Part shown: in pieces, positions 1 to 6,961 of the stretch
Layout of the letters: every line of letters begins with the position of its first letter
Numbering within the stretch: position 1 is the first letter of the stretch
Origin: Pseudomonadota bacterium
GTDB lineage: Bacteria > Pseudomonadota > Gammaproteobacteria > Burkholderiales > Burkholderiaceae_D
DNA length: 7,550 nt
Direction: 5' to 3'
Assembly: GCA_023435945.1 (NCBI GenBank)
Contig: JAEZLB010000308.1
Span: 1-7,550 of the forward strand
Translations under genes and position numbers: made by a program
The notes under the pieces: model-generated
Told to the model about the DNA's origin: nothing
What the model saw: only the letters and a program-made list of their open reading frames with translations
Databases searched by the model: none

Positions 1-20
1 CCGACGCCCGCCAGCTTTAA

Positions 21-713
21 TTAAGCCATAAAAATCCAAACGACCGCCAGCGCGGCCCATCCCCACAAGGGCTTACCGGGACCGCCCGGCATGGAACGGG
101 CTGCCAGCCACATCACCACCAGCGGCAGCATCCAGCTGACCAGTACATGGTAATTGGCATTGGCCAGCGCCACCTCCTGCGCACTCAGGGAAGACGCGGC
201 TATCTGGGGAATGGTGGGCGTGCCCACCGCGCCGAATGATGAGCCCACCATGTGCCCGATCAGGGCCATGCTCACTGCGGCGACACGGGAAAAGCCCGCA
301 CTGACGAGAAAGGGCGCGGCCAGCGCCATCGGCGTGCCGAAACCGGCAGCGCCCTCGATGAACAGAACGAAAAACCACGCCACCAGCAGCGCCAGGATGC
401 GGGCATCTCCGGCAATCCGCTCCATAGCCTGCTTGAGGATATCCATGCCGCCTTTTTTTACCTGCAATTCATGGATGCACAGGGCGGGAAAGATAATCCA
501 CAGTATGATGGCGGCAAGGAACAGCGCTTCCGCCATCGCGCCACCGATGGCACCGAACAGACCGATTTCGGGAAATCGCTGCGTTCCCAGCCCGTACACC
601 GCCCATGCCAGCAGCAGCGCCAGCATCAGTCCCACTCCCCCCGCCCGTGCCGCAGACCAGCGCAGCCCCATCATCAGCAGCAGGATGGTCACGATGGGCA
701 GCGCAGCCAGCAT
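21..713 (-). CDS. LctP-family lactate permease, N-terminal part only; stops early (probable pseudogene or truncated gene)
   Basis: This is an inner-membrane lactate/glycolate:proton symporter of the LctP/LldP family (PF02652). The 230 residues are very hydrophobic, with likely membrane helices near 1-17, 25-42, 60-80, 104-119, 125-150 and 190-205. Family hallmarks are EGAAGFG at 120-126 and FGAVGTP at 160-166. Full-length members have roughly 500-560 residues, so more than half is missing: a TAA at 21-23 closes the frame. The six codons after the stop read LKLAGV, and in my recollection of E. coli LldP this matches the stretch just before the conserved GPELP, with the stop falling on a Tyr position. 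That suggests a nonsense change rather than a natural end. The ATG lies 2 nt after the ldhA stop (TGA-GT-ATG), with an AAGGTGG-type ribosome site at 721-727 inside ldhA, so translation is probably coupled. The family assignment is firm; whether a working protein is made is doubtful. Confidence 0.8.
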   Translation of the reverse strand: MLAALPIVTILLLMMGLRWSAARAGGVGLMLALLLAWAVYGLGTQRFPEIGLFGAIGGAMAEALFLAAIILWIIFPALCIHELQVKKGGMDILKQAMERIAGDARILALLVAWFFVLFIEGAAGFGTPMALAAPFLVSAGFSRVAAVSMALIGHMVGSSFGAVGTPTIPQIAASSLSAQEVALANANYHVLVSWMLPLVVMWLAARSMPGGPGKPLWGWAALAVVWIFMA

Positions 714-715
714 AC

Positions 716-1717
716 TCAGGCCACCTTCTTGCCGGCGGTAACCTGATGCAGCGCCCCCTTCCCGCTTTCGAAGGCCGTGATGTTCGCTATCGTGGTGTCG
801 GCAATATTGCGCAGCGCCTCGTTCGTAAAGAATCCCTGGTGACCGGTGATCAATACATTGGGAAAGGTCGTGAGCCGCATGAATACGTCATCGTCGATGA
901 TGCTGTCCGACAGATCGCGGAAAAACAGGTTTTCCTCTTCCTCGTAGACGTCCAGCCCCAGAAAGCCTATCTTGCCGGACTTCAGGCCGCTCAGCAGCGC
1001 ACGCGTATCAATGGCCGCGCCGCGCGAGGTATTGATCAGCATGACACCCGGCTTCATCTGGGCAATCGCTTTCTGATTGATCAGGTGATGCGTCTGGGGC
1101 GTGAGCGGACAATGCAGGGAAATGATGTCGGATTGCGCGAAGAGTTCGGCAGTGGAGACGTACTGGACGTACTCGGGCGCGGTTTTATCCGGATAAGGAT
1201 CGGCAGCCAGTATGCGGCAACCGAAACCGTGCATGATGCGCGCGAAATTCAGGCCTATCTTGCCGGTGCCAATCACGCCGGCGGTCTTGCCAAACATATC
1301 GAAGCCAATCAATCCGTCCAGCGAGAAATTGCCTTCACGCACGCGATTATAGGCGCGGTAGGTGCGACGGTTTAAGCTCATCACCAGGGCCACCGCGTGT
1401 TCCGCCACAGCATGGGGCGAATAGGCAGGCACCCGTGCCACCGTCAAACCCAGTCTGTCAGCTGCAGGCAAGTCCACATGATTGAACCCGGCGGAACGCA
1501 AGGCAATCAGGCGCGTGCCGCCTTGTTGCAGCAGCTTGAGCGTTTCTTCGGATAACTGGTCATTGACGAAGGCACATACAGCGTCATATCCGGCGGCCAC
1601 GGCCGCAGTGGCCGGACTCAGCCTGGTTTCGTAATAAACCAGCTCGTGCCGCCCCTGATTGGCGGCATCGAGAAATAAGCGGTCATAACTCTGAGTGTTG
1701 AAGACAGCAACATGCAT
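716..1717 (-). CDS. ldhA: D-lactate dehydrogenase (NAD-dependent, fermentative type)
   Basis: This cytoplasmic enzyme of the D-2-hydroxyacid dehydrogenase family interconverts pyruvate plus NADH and D-lactate plus NAD+. Its 333 residues match the usual length (E. coli LdhA has 329), and similarity to E. coli LdhA runs end to end, for example FVND at 50-53, ALRSAGFN at 72-79, NFSLDGL at 130-136 and GHQGF at 292-296. The Rossmann dinucleotide motif G-x-G-x-x-G is at 150-155. The catalytic triad is intact: Arg232 in TSRGA, Glu261 in DVYEEE and His293 in TGHQ, each offset by 3 from the E. coli residues. The ATG at 1717-1715 follows a strong GGAGG. The lactate permease begins 2 nt downstream, giving an ldhA-permease lactate unit. 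Other family members such as hydroxyisocaproate dehydrogenase are less likely, given the LdhA-specific C-terminal segment DDDVF and TGHQ. Confidence 0.93.
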   Translation of the reverse strand: MHVAVFNTQSYDRLFLDAANQGRHELVYYETRLSPATAAVAAGYDAVCAFVNDQLSEETLKLLQQGGTRLIALRSAGFNHVDLPAADRLGLTVARVPAYSPHAVAEHAVALVMSLNRRTYRAYNRVREGNFSLDGLIGFDMFGKTAGVIGTGKIGLNFARIMHGFGCRILAADPYPDKTAPEYVQYVSTAELFAQSDIISLHCPLTPQTHHLINQKAIAQMKPGVMLINTSRGAAIDTRALLSGLKSGKIGFLGLDVYEEEENLFFRDLSDSIIDDDVFMRLTTFPNVLITGHQGFFTNEALRNIADTTIANITAFESGKGALHQVTAGKKVA

Positions 1718-1721
1718 TTTT

Positions 1722-1726
1722 CCTCC
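1722..1726 (-). promoter_or_regulatory. Ribosome binding site of ldhA
   Basis: GGAGG on the minus strand, 4 nt before the ATG at 1717-1715. The spacing is short, but it supports this start. A second ATG at 1713-1711 would be at a more usual distance but is in another frame and does not give the LdhA N-terminus. Confidence 0.7.
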
Positions 1727-1823
1727 GTTTATCGGATCCGCTTGCGGGCCAGTCTGATGACCGGATCATGAGGATGAAGCAGCATAAAAAGCAGGTGCCT
1801 GGCAGCTTATGGTCAGCGTAGCC

Positions 1824-1850
1824 ATTTTAGCCGTCCCTGAACTTGCACAA
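1824..1850 (-). promoter_or_regulatory. Weak candidate promoter for ldhA
   Basis: On the minus strand, TTGTGC (1850-1845) is followed after 15 bp by TAAAAT (1829-1824), resembling sigma-70 -35 and -10 boxes with a shorter than ideal spacer. It lies about 107 nt before the ldhA ATG, within the 140-bp gap after the ABC permease gene. No convincing terminator is seen in the gap, so ldhA could also be read through from the exporter genes. Confidence 0.25.
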
Positions 1851-1857
1851 GAGAACT

Positions 1858-2619
1858 TTATTTTTTCAGGCGATAACCGCTGCGAAATATCCACCATACC
1901 GCGCCCAGGCACAGCAACATGAAGAAAAGCGTCATGCCCAGGCTGATTTGCACGTTGACATCGGAAACGCCATAAAACGCCCAGCGAAAGCCGCTGACCA
2001 GGTAGACCACAGGATTAAAGAGCGTTACCTGGCGCCAGAATTCCGGCAGCATATTGATCGAATAGAAGCTGCCGCCCAGGAAGGCCAGCGGCGTCACGAT
2101 CATGATGGGCACGATCTGCAGCTTCTCCCAGCCATCGGCCCAGATGCCGATCACGAAACCGAACAGGCTGAAGGTCAGCGAGGTCAGGATCAGGAAAGCC
2201 AGCATCCAGAACGGGTGCAGGATGGTGTAATCGACGAACAGGCGTGCGGTGGCAAGAATGATCAGTCCCAGCAGGAACGACTTGGTGGCGGCGGCGCCCA
2301 CGTAACCAATGACGATCTCCAGCGGTGACACCGGCGCCGACAACACTTCATAGATCGTGCCGGCCCACTTCGGCATATAGATGCCAAACGATGCATTGGA
2401 AATGCTCTCGGTCAGTACCGACAACATGATCAGCCCCGGCACGATGTAGGCACCATAACTCACGCCATCGATCTGCTCCATGCGCGAGCCGATGGCAGCG
2501 CCGAACACGATGAAGTACAGCGAGGTGGAAATGACGGGAGAGGCAATGCTCTGCGCCAGCGTGCGCCACCAGCGCGACATTTCGAAATGATAAATCGCTT
2601 TGATGCCGTAATAATTCAT
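1858..2619 (-). CDS. ABC-2 type exporter, membrane permease (YadH-like)
   Basis: This is the transmembrane subunit of an ABC-2 family exporter, in the group that includes YadH, NodJ and DrrB. Its 253 residues fit the family (about 250-260). There are about six hydrophobic segments, near 27-45, 57-77, 103-127, 137-160, 168-188 and 225-246. Typical ABC-2 features are the amphipathic N-terminus with SRWWRT at 15-20, the segment SAPVSPLE at 94-101, and the loop after helix 5 with [12 protein letters not shown] (181-192) followed by [11 protein letters not shown] (202-212). The start ATG overlaps the stop of the upstream ATPase gene (ATGA, 2616-2619). An AAAGGA about 8 nt before it serves as ribosome site. 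The two proteins should form one transporter. The substrate cannot be told from sequence; E. coli YadGH is itself poorly understood. The stop TAA is at 1858-1860, with no clear terminator after it. Confidence 0.9.
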   Translation of the reverse strand: MNYYGIKAIYHFEMSRWWRTLAQSIASPVISTSLYFIVFGAAIGSRMEQIDGVSYGAYIVPGLIMLSVLTESISNASFGIYMPKWAGTIYEVLSAPVSPLEIVIGYVGAAATKSFLLGLIILATARLFVDYTILHPFWMLAFLILTSLTFSLFGFVIGIWADGWEKLQIVPIMIVTPLAFLGGSFYSINMLPEFWRQVTLFNPVVYLVSGFRWAFYGVSDVNVQISLGMTLFFMLLCLGAVWWIFRSGYRLKK

Positions 2620-3554
2620 GCTGGTTTCCTTTCGCCATGCACCAGGCTCACGAAAATTTCTTCCAGCGAGCTTTCACGGGTTTGCAAGTCCTTGAAGTTA
2701 ATGCCCTCTTCATTGAGCCTGCGCAGCAAGGCAGGTATGCCGGCGCCTTCCGACTGGGCATCGAAGGTATAGGTCAGTTGGCTGCCATCCGCCGACAGGA
2801 CCAGCGGCAAATCTTTCAGGCCGGGGGGAATGTCGTCCAGCGCTTGTGGCAGGTGCAAGGTAAGCTCTTTCTTGCCCAGCTTTTTCATCAGCGTCGCCTT
2901 GTCTTCGACCAGCAGGATTTCGCCATGATTGATCACGCCGATGCGGTCCGCCATTTCTTCCGCCTCCTCGATGTAATGCGTGGTCAGGATGATGGTCACG
3001 CCGCTCTCGCGCAGGCGCCGCACCATTTCCCACATGTCGCGCCGCAATTCTACGTCGACACCCGCAGTCGGTTCGTCGAGAAACAAAATGGTGGGTTCAT
3101 GGCTCAACGCCTTGGCAATCATCACGCGGCGCTTCATGCCGCCCGACAGGGCCATGATCTTGGAATTGCGCTTGTCCCACAAGGACAAATCCTTCAGCAC
3201 TTTTTCCAGGTAGGCATCATTGGGCGGCTTGCCAAACAGGCCGCGCGAAAATTTTACCGTGGCCCATACACTTTCAAAGGCATCGGTAAACAGTTCCTGC
3301 GGCACCAGCCCTATCTTGGCGCGCGCAGCGCGGTAATCGCGCATGATGTCATGGCCGTCGGCCAGTACCGTGCCTTCCGTGGGTGTGACGATGCCGCAGA
3401 TAATGGAAATCAGTGTTGTCTTGCCTGCGCCGTTCGGGCCCAGCAAGGCGAAAATTTCCCCTCGACGAATATCGAGATCGATACGCTTCAAGGCCTGGAA
3501 GCCGGAAGCGTAAACCTTGGTCAAACCTTGTATGGAAATAACAGTATTCACCAT
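2616..3554 (-). CDS. ABC-2 type exporter, ATP-binding subunit (YadG-like)
   Basis: This cytoplasmic ATPase powers the permease encoded just downstream. Its 312 residues hold one complete nucleotide-binding domain: Walker A GPNGAGKT at 39-46, Q-loop Gln86, signature LSGGM at 136-140, Walker B ILFLDE at 156-161, D-loop AGVD at 164-167 and switch His193. The GPNGAGKT plus LSGGMKRR combination is characteristic of the CcmA/DrrA/YadG exporter ATPases. The C-terminal part (about 225-312) is the extension usual in this family, ending in [10 protein letters not shown]. The ATG at 3554-3552 follows ATAAGG with 4 nt spacing. Its TGA overlaps the permease ATG by 4 bp. I infer lipid, polysaccharide or drug export from the family; the actual substrate is unknown. 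Confidence 0.92.
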   Translation of the reverse strand: MVNTVISIQGLTKVYASGFQALKRIDLDIRRGEIFALLGPNGAGKTTLISIICGIVTPTEGTVLADGHDIMRDYRAARAKIGLVPQELFTDAFESVWATVKFSRGLFGKPPNDAYLEKVLKDLSLWDKRNSKIMALSGGMKRRVMIAKALSHEPTILFLDEPTAGVDVELRRDMWEMVRRLRESGVTIILTTHYIEEAEEMADRIGVINHGEILLVEDKATLMKKLGKKELTLHLPQALDDIPPGLKDLPLVLSADGSQLTYTFDAQSEGAGIPALLRRLNEEGINFKDLQTRESSLEEIFVSLVHGERKPA

Positions 3555-3584
3555 GAAACCTTATCGGGAGAAGCTGTGGCGGCT

Positions 3585-3590
3585 ATTGTA
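3585..3590 (-). promoter_or_regulatory. Candidate -10 box for the yadGH-like operon
   Basis: TACAAT on the minus strand differs from the sigma-70 -10 consensus at one base and lies 30 nt before the ATPase ATG. No good -35 box sits 16-18 bp upstream. That space is occupied by the inverted repeat at 3603-3624, so an activator or another architecture would be needed. Confidence 0.3.
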
Positions 3591-3602
3591 GGGGAAAAGA
3601 AC

Positions 3603-3624
3603 GGGGTGATTATCCGGGCACCCC
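3603..3624 (-). terminator. Inverted repeat, possible terminator of the Bug gene or operator for the exporter genes
   Basis: GGGGTG (3603-3608) and CACCCC (3619-3624) form a perfect 6-bp stem with a 10-nt loop. On the minus strand the stem is followed by GTTCTTTT, a weak T-run, so it could end transcription of the Bug gene, whose stop is about 150 nt upstream. Its position just before the TACAAT box would also fit an operator. Both roles are inferred. Confidence 0.35.
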
Positions 3625-3640
3625 AAGCATCGCTATGCTT
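3625..3640. repeat. Perfect short inverted repeat next to the first one
   Basis: AAGCAT-CGCT-ATGCTT is a perfect 6-bp stem with a 4-nt loop, directly abutting the inverted repeat at 3603-3624. No long T-run follows on either strand, so by itself it is not a typical terminator. It could be a protein-binding palindrome or the upstream half of a two-hairpin element. Confidence 0.4.
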
Positions 3641-3772
3641 TTGCACACTTCCCTCACCCACCGCGCCTATGCGGCAAGGCCATTCTTGCACCAGGAGCCC
3701 TGCCGCCAGGCAACTGACTAAACCAATGCCAGGAGCGGGAAGACAGACATCGAACCACCGTCAAGGCAAGCA
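3641..3772. other. Intergenic stretch with no recognised feature
   Basis: This is the remainder of the gap between the Bug gene stop and the paired inverted repeats. It contains only small imperfect stems (for example CCTG/CAGG around 3699-3710) and no open frame with a credible ribosome site on the minus strand. Confidence 0.4.
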
Positions 3773-4753
3773 TCAATCTATTTTTGCGCCGGAGTCCTTC
3801 ACCAGCTTGCCCCATTTGTCCGTTTCACTGTGAATGAACTCGGCAAACTGTTGTGGCGTCCCGGCAATTAGTACGCCGCCCACCTTGTCCAGCGCATCCT
3901 TCATCTCGGGACTGCTCATTGCCTTGGTAATCTCTGCATTCAATTGTTTAACGATCGCTGGTGGTGTCCCTGCTGGAGCGAACACGCCCATCCATGAACT
4001 GAGCTCCAGTTGCGGCAAGCCGACCTGATGCACCGATGGAACCTCCGGAGCTAACGCCAGCGGCTCTTTGGTGGTAGCGGCCAAAGCACGCAGATGACCG
4101 GTTTTCATATACGGCAGCGCCGTTGCCGTGAAAGCGAACATCATCTCCACCTGTCCCGCCACCACATCGATGGTGGCAGGACCGCCCCCTTTGTACGGAA
4201 TGTGGTTGATGTCGATGCCGGCCGCCATCCTCAGCATTTCGCCCGAGAGATGCTGAGGACTACCATTGCCGGCGGAGGCATAATTGAGATGCCCCGGTTT
4301 GGACTTGGCGAGCGCAATCAGGTCTTGGACCGATTTCACCGGTAGAGAAGGATGGACTACCAGGAACATCGGGATATTGGTCACCCCCGAAACCGGCAGA
4401 AAATCCTTGATCGGGTCATAACGAAGCGATGGATACAGAAAGGGATTGATCACATGAGTCGATGCTGCACCCATCAGCAAGGTATAACCGTCGCTGGGTG
4501 CTTTTGCCACCAGCTCTGTACCAATAATGCCATTCGCGCCCGGACGATTGTCGATAATAATTTGCTGGCGCAGCGACGCCGTTAATACCTGCCCCAACTT
4601 GCGCGCGATGAGATCGGTATCTCCGCCCGCTGCATACGGCACCACCAGCCTGATGGGCTTGGTCGGATAGGTGCCACTGGCATGGGCAATTGTCACCTGT
4701 GAAATGAACATGCATAGCGCAAGCAGAGCGCCCGTGCGTATCTTTCTCAACAT
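3773..4753 (-). CDS. Bug/TctC-family periplasmic solute-binding protein
   Basis: This secreted binding protein belongs to the tripartite tricarboxylate transporter receptor family (Bug, PF03401), which captures carboxylates or other small ligands in the periplasm. Its 326 residues fit the family. The N-terminus is a clear signal peptide: MLRKIR, a hydrophobic core at about 8-22, and cleavage probably after AHA at 23-25. Mature motifs in order are YPTKPIRLVVPYAAGGDTD (29-47), DNRPGANGIIG (68-78), ASAGNGSPQHL (159-169), IPYKGGGPA (185-193) and APAGTPP (259-265). The ligand-contacting loop Gly43-Asp47 and the beta-strand pair around 185-205 are conserved. GAGG-type bases 5 nt before the ATG serve as ribosome site. 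No tctA or tctB membrane genes lie beside it, which is usual for the many orphan Bug proteins of Burkholderiales. The ligand cannot be predicted from sequence. Confidence 0.92.
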   Translation of the reverse strand: MLRKIRTGALLALCMFISQVTIAHASGTYPTKPIRLVVPYAAGGDTDLIARKLGQVLTASLRQQIIIDNRPGANGIIGTELVAKAPSDGYTLLMGAASTHVINPFLYPSLRYDPIKDFLPVSGVTNIPMFLVVHPSLPVKSVQDLIALAKSKPGHLNYASAGNGSPQHLSGEMLRMAAGIDINHIPYKGGGPATIDVVAGQVEMMFAFTATALPYMKTGHLRALAATTKEPLALAPEVPSVHQVGLPQLELSSWMGVFAPAGTPPAIVKQLNAEITKAMSSPEMKDALDKVGGVLIAGTPQQFAEFIHSETDKWGKLVKDSGAKID

Positions 4754-4788
4754 TACGTCCTCGCTTTGATCCCGATGAGATATTCAAG

Positions 4789-4808
4789 ACCGCACCAGTC
4801 GGTACGGT
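4789..4808. promoter_or_regulatory. 8-bp inverted repeat upstream of the Bug gene, possible operator or 5' leader hairpin
   Basis: ACCGCACC (4789-4796) and GGTACGGT (4801-4808) are inverted copies with one mismatch, which would be a G-U pair in RNA, separated by AGTC. The element lies 35-55 nt before the Bug ATG. It fits a dimeric regulator site near the promoter or a hairpin in the transcript leader. No T-run follows, so it is not a terminator. Confidence 0.4.
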
Positions 4809-4913
4809 ATAAACAGGGAATTATGAATGATTCGATCGCGGTTCGCGGCGCTATTTCTGTGAACATCCTCTTTCAGGCTTGAGCAGGTGTAAGGCTCACC
4901 GCATTCCAGACAT

Positions 4914-4950
4914 AAAAAAAGCAGCTCTAGAAAAGGAGCTGCTTTTTTTT
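4914..4950. terminator. Strong rho-independent terminator after cysA, symmetric
   Basis: GCAGCTC (4921-4927) and GAGCTGC (4936-4942) form a perfect stem with an 8-nt loop, flanked by A7 (4914-4920) and T8 (4943-4950). Read on the minus strand it is a GC stem followed by a run of T, placed 15 nt after the cysA stop. The A/T flanks make it equally good on the plus strand. It isolates the sulfate operon from the Bug gene. Confidence 0.92.
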
Positions 4951-4964
4951 GCGAAGACGAGAGC

Positions 4965-6050
4965 TTAAGCGGTTGGATGCAAGAATACCCGCGCCTTACG
5001 TGGTGACACCACGACCTGCTCGCCTTCCCTGATGCCCAGTGCGCGGAACTGCTCCGCGGGAATCTGTGCCTCGATCAGTGGATCATGGCCGCTGGGTTGC
5101 TGCGAATCGACAGGCAGCAGCTCCAGGCGTGCAATAGGACCGACCACGATGGCGCGTTCCAGATTGGCCACGATGCCGGTAGCGCCGGCTTCGTAACGCG
5201 CCACTTCCAGATCATGGGGACGCACATAAGCAAACGCCTTGGCATTCTGGGCTTCCTGATGCTCGGGCGAATCGATGGCGATGCCTTCGAGATGCACCAG
5301 GCCTTCATGCGCACGGCCGTGGAACAGGTTCACGTCACCGAGGAAGCCGTAGACAAACGGGCTGGCCGGATGATCCCATACCTGCTGCGGCGTACCAACC
5401 TGCTCGATGTGGCCGGCATTCATCAGCACCACGCGGTCCGCCACTTCCAGCGCTTCTTCCTGTTCGTGGGTGACGAAGATACTGGTGACATGCAGTTCAT
5501 CGTGCAAACGACGCAACCAGCGACGCAGCTCTTTACGCACCTTGGCATCCAGCGCACCGAACGGCTCATCCAGCAGCAGCACCTTGGGTTCCACCGCCAA
5601 TGCGCGGGCCAGTGCGATACGCTGACGTTGGCCGCCCGACAATTGCGATGGATAACGATCTGCCAGCCAGTCCAGTTGCACCAGCTTCAGCAGGTCCATC
5701 ACCTTCTTCTTGATCTGTTCGTCCGAAGGTCGCGTGGCGCGAGGACGCACGCGCAAGCCAAAGGCCACATTCTCGAACACGGTCATGTGGCGGATTAGCG
5801 CGTAATGCTGGAACACGAAACCCACCTGGCGCTCACGCACATGCAGGTCGGTCGCGTCTTCGCCCGAGAACAGGATGCTGCCCTGGTCTGCCGTTTCCAG
5901 GCCGGCGATAATGCGCAGCAAGGTGGTCTTGCCGCAGCCGGAAGGCCCCAGCAGCGCCAGCAGTTCGCCGGAATCGATATTCAGGTTGACGTTCTTGAGT
6001 GCGTGGAAGCTGCCAAAGTGCTTTTCCACATTGCGAATTTCGATACTCAT
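4965..6050 (-). CDS. cysA: Sulfate/thiosulfate ABC importer, ATP-binding subunit CysA
   Basis: This cytoplasmic ATPase drives sulfate and thiosulfate import through the CysT-CysW channel, feeding assimilatory sulfate reduction and cysteine synthesis. Its 361 residues compare with 365 in E. coli CysA. The N-terminus [13 protein letters not shown] is the canonical CysA start. Motifs are Walker A GPSGCGKT at 35-42, Q-loop Gln81 in FVFQHYAL, signature LSGGQ at 137-141, Walker B VLLLDE at 157-162, D-loop GALD at 165-168 and switch His195. Residues from about 235 form the regulatory C-terminal domain, with VRPHDLEV at 276-283 typical of sulfate-importer ATPases. The start overlaps the cysW stop (ATGA, 6047-6050). 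The ribosome site is weak (AAAGAAG), so translational coupling is likely. The operon is normally CysB-controlled, but its promoter lies outside the window. Confidence 0.95.
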   Translation of the reverse strand: MSIEIRNVEKHFGSFHALKNVNLNIDSGELLALLGPSGCGKTTLLRIIAGLETADQGSILFSGEDATDLHVRERQVGFVFQHYALIRHMTVFENVAFGLRVRPRATRPSDEQIKKKVMDLLKLVQLDWLADRYPSQLSGGQRQRIALARALAVEPKVLLLDEPFGALDAKVRKELRRWLRRLHDELHVTSIFVTHEQEEALEVADRVVLMNAGHIEQVGTPQQVWDHPASPFVYGFLGDVNLFHGRAHEGLVHLEGIAIDSPEHQEAQNAKAFAYVRPHDLEVARYEAGATGIVANLERAIVVGPIARLELLPVDSQQPSGHDPLIEAQIPAEQFRALGIREGEQVVVSPRKARVFLHPTA

Positions 6051-6961
6051 ATCGCTTCTTTCAGAGTAGTTGCTGCTACAGGCAGCGGACGTTCAGGCGG
6101 CAGTTCGGCCAGCGCGCGCATCTCGCTTTCATGGCGCCACTCCACCCAGGTCTTAATTACCAGCGTCACCAGTGCCAGCAACGCCAGCAGCGAGGCCACG
6201 GCAAATGCCGCAGTCGACTGGTATTCGTTGTAGAGAATCTCCACATGCAAGGGCATGGTATTGGTCTGGCCGCGAATATGGCCGGACACCACCGATACTG
6301 CGCCGAATTCACCCATGGCCCGCGCATTACACAGGATCACGCCATAGATCAGGCCCCACTTGATATTGGGCAGCGTGACTTTCCAGAAGGTTTGCCAGCC
6401 GGAAGCGCCCAGCACGATCGCGGCCTGCTCTTCTTCGTTGCCTTGCGCCTGCATCAGCGGAATCAGTTCGCGTGCGATGAACGGGAAGGTCACGAAGACC
6501 GTTGCCAGCACGATGCCGGGTACGGCAAAGATGATCTTGATGTCATGTTCGGAAAGCCAGGGGCCCAGCCATCCCTGTGCACCGAATACCAGCACGTAGA
6601 TCAGGCCGGCCACCACTGGCGACACCGAGAACGGCAAATCGATCAGCGTGGTCAGGAAGGACTTGCCCTTGAACTCGTACTTGGCAATTGCCCAGGCAGC
6701 CGCCACACCGAATACCAGATTCACGGGCACGGCAATCGCAGCCGTGATCAACGTTAAGCGAATTGCTGCCCAGGCATCCGGCTCTTTCAAGGCTTCCCAA
6801 TACGCCTCCCACCCTTTGCGCAAGGCTTCGGTAAAGACAGCAGCCAGTGGCAGGATCAGGAACAGCAGCATGAAAGCCAGCGCGATGCCGATGAGGGTAT
6901 AGCGCACCCATGCCGCTTCGGTGGTGCCCTGCTTGACGGAACGTATTGTATTGCGACTCAT
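6047..6961 (-). CDS. cysW: Sulfate/thiosulfate ABC importer, permease subunit CysW
   Basis: This is one of the two inner-membrane channel subunits of the sulfate importer. Its 304 residues show about six hydrophobic segments, near 20-45, 66-92, 105-127, 145-168, 200-222 and 250-272. The binding-protein-dependent permease EAA loop, which docks to CysA, is at 177-200 ([13 protein letters not shown] followed by TLPNI). CysW-specific stretches include [13 protein letters not shown] (108-120), [18 protein letters not shown] (212-229) and LYNEY (243-247). A strong GGGAGGG (6967-6973) lies 5 nt before the ATG. The gene overlaps cysT by ATGA at 6958-6961 and cysA by ATGA at 6047-6050. The hydrophilic C-terminal tail (275-304) extends slightly past the last helix. 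Confidence 0.95.
   Translation of the reverse strand: MSRNTIRSVKQGTTEAAWVRYTLIGIALAFMLLFLILPLAAVFTEALRKGWEAYWEALKEPDAWAAIRLTLITAAIAVPVNLVFGVAAAWAIAKYEFKGKSFLTTLIDLPFSVSPVVAGLIYVLVFGAQGWLGPWLSEHDIKIIFAVPGIVLATVFVTFPFIARELIPLMQAQGNEEEQAAIVLGASGWQTFWKVTLPNIKWGLIYGVILCNARAMGEFGAVSVVSGHIRGQTNTMPLHVEILYNEYQSTAAFAVASLLALLALVTLVIKTWVEWRHESEMRALAELPPERPLPVAATTLKEAI

Noticed and set aside
605..1375. Plus-strand open frame of 256 codons over ldhA and the permease start
   Set aside because: It is antisense to ldhA, whose catalytic residues are intact, and its composition is that of a shadow frame.
1776..1812. Possible terminator after the exporter permease (AAGC...GCTTTTTAT on the minus strand)
   Set aside because: Only a 4-bp outer stem can form and the inner bases do not pair well, so it does not meet the pattern of a rho-independent terminator.
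2637..3833. Plus-strand open frame of 398 codons opposite the exporter ATPase gene
   Set aside because: It lies entirely antisense to a gene with all ABC ATPase motifs and runs across the intergenic gap into the Bug gene. Its product is rich in His, Gln and Arg, as expected from the reverse complement of GC-biased codons, and resembles no family.
4833..4850. GC-rich CGCGGTTCGCG-like sequence upstream of the Bug gene
   Set aside because: The arms are only four bases and self-palindromic, common by chance in GC-rich DNA.
4754..4913. Sigma-70 promoter for the Bug gene using CATAAT (minus strand, about 4821-4826)
   Set aside because: The hexamer is close to a -10 box, but nothing like a -35 box lies 16-18 bp upstream, so no promoter was called.
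5085..6757. Several long plus-strand open frames (5085-5798, 5805-6233, 5999-6757)
   Set aside because: They overlap each other and are antisense to cysA and cysW, which are conserved end to end. None has a convincing ribosome site.
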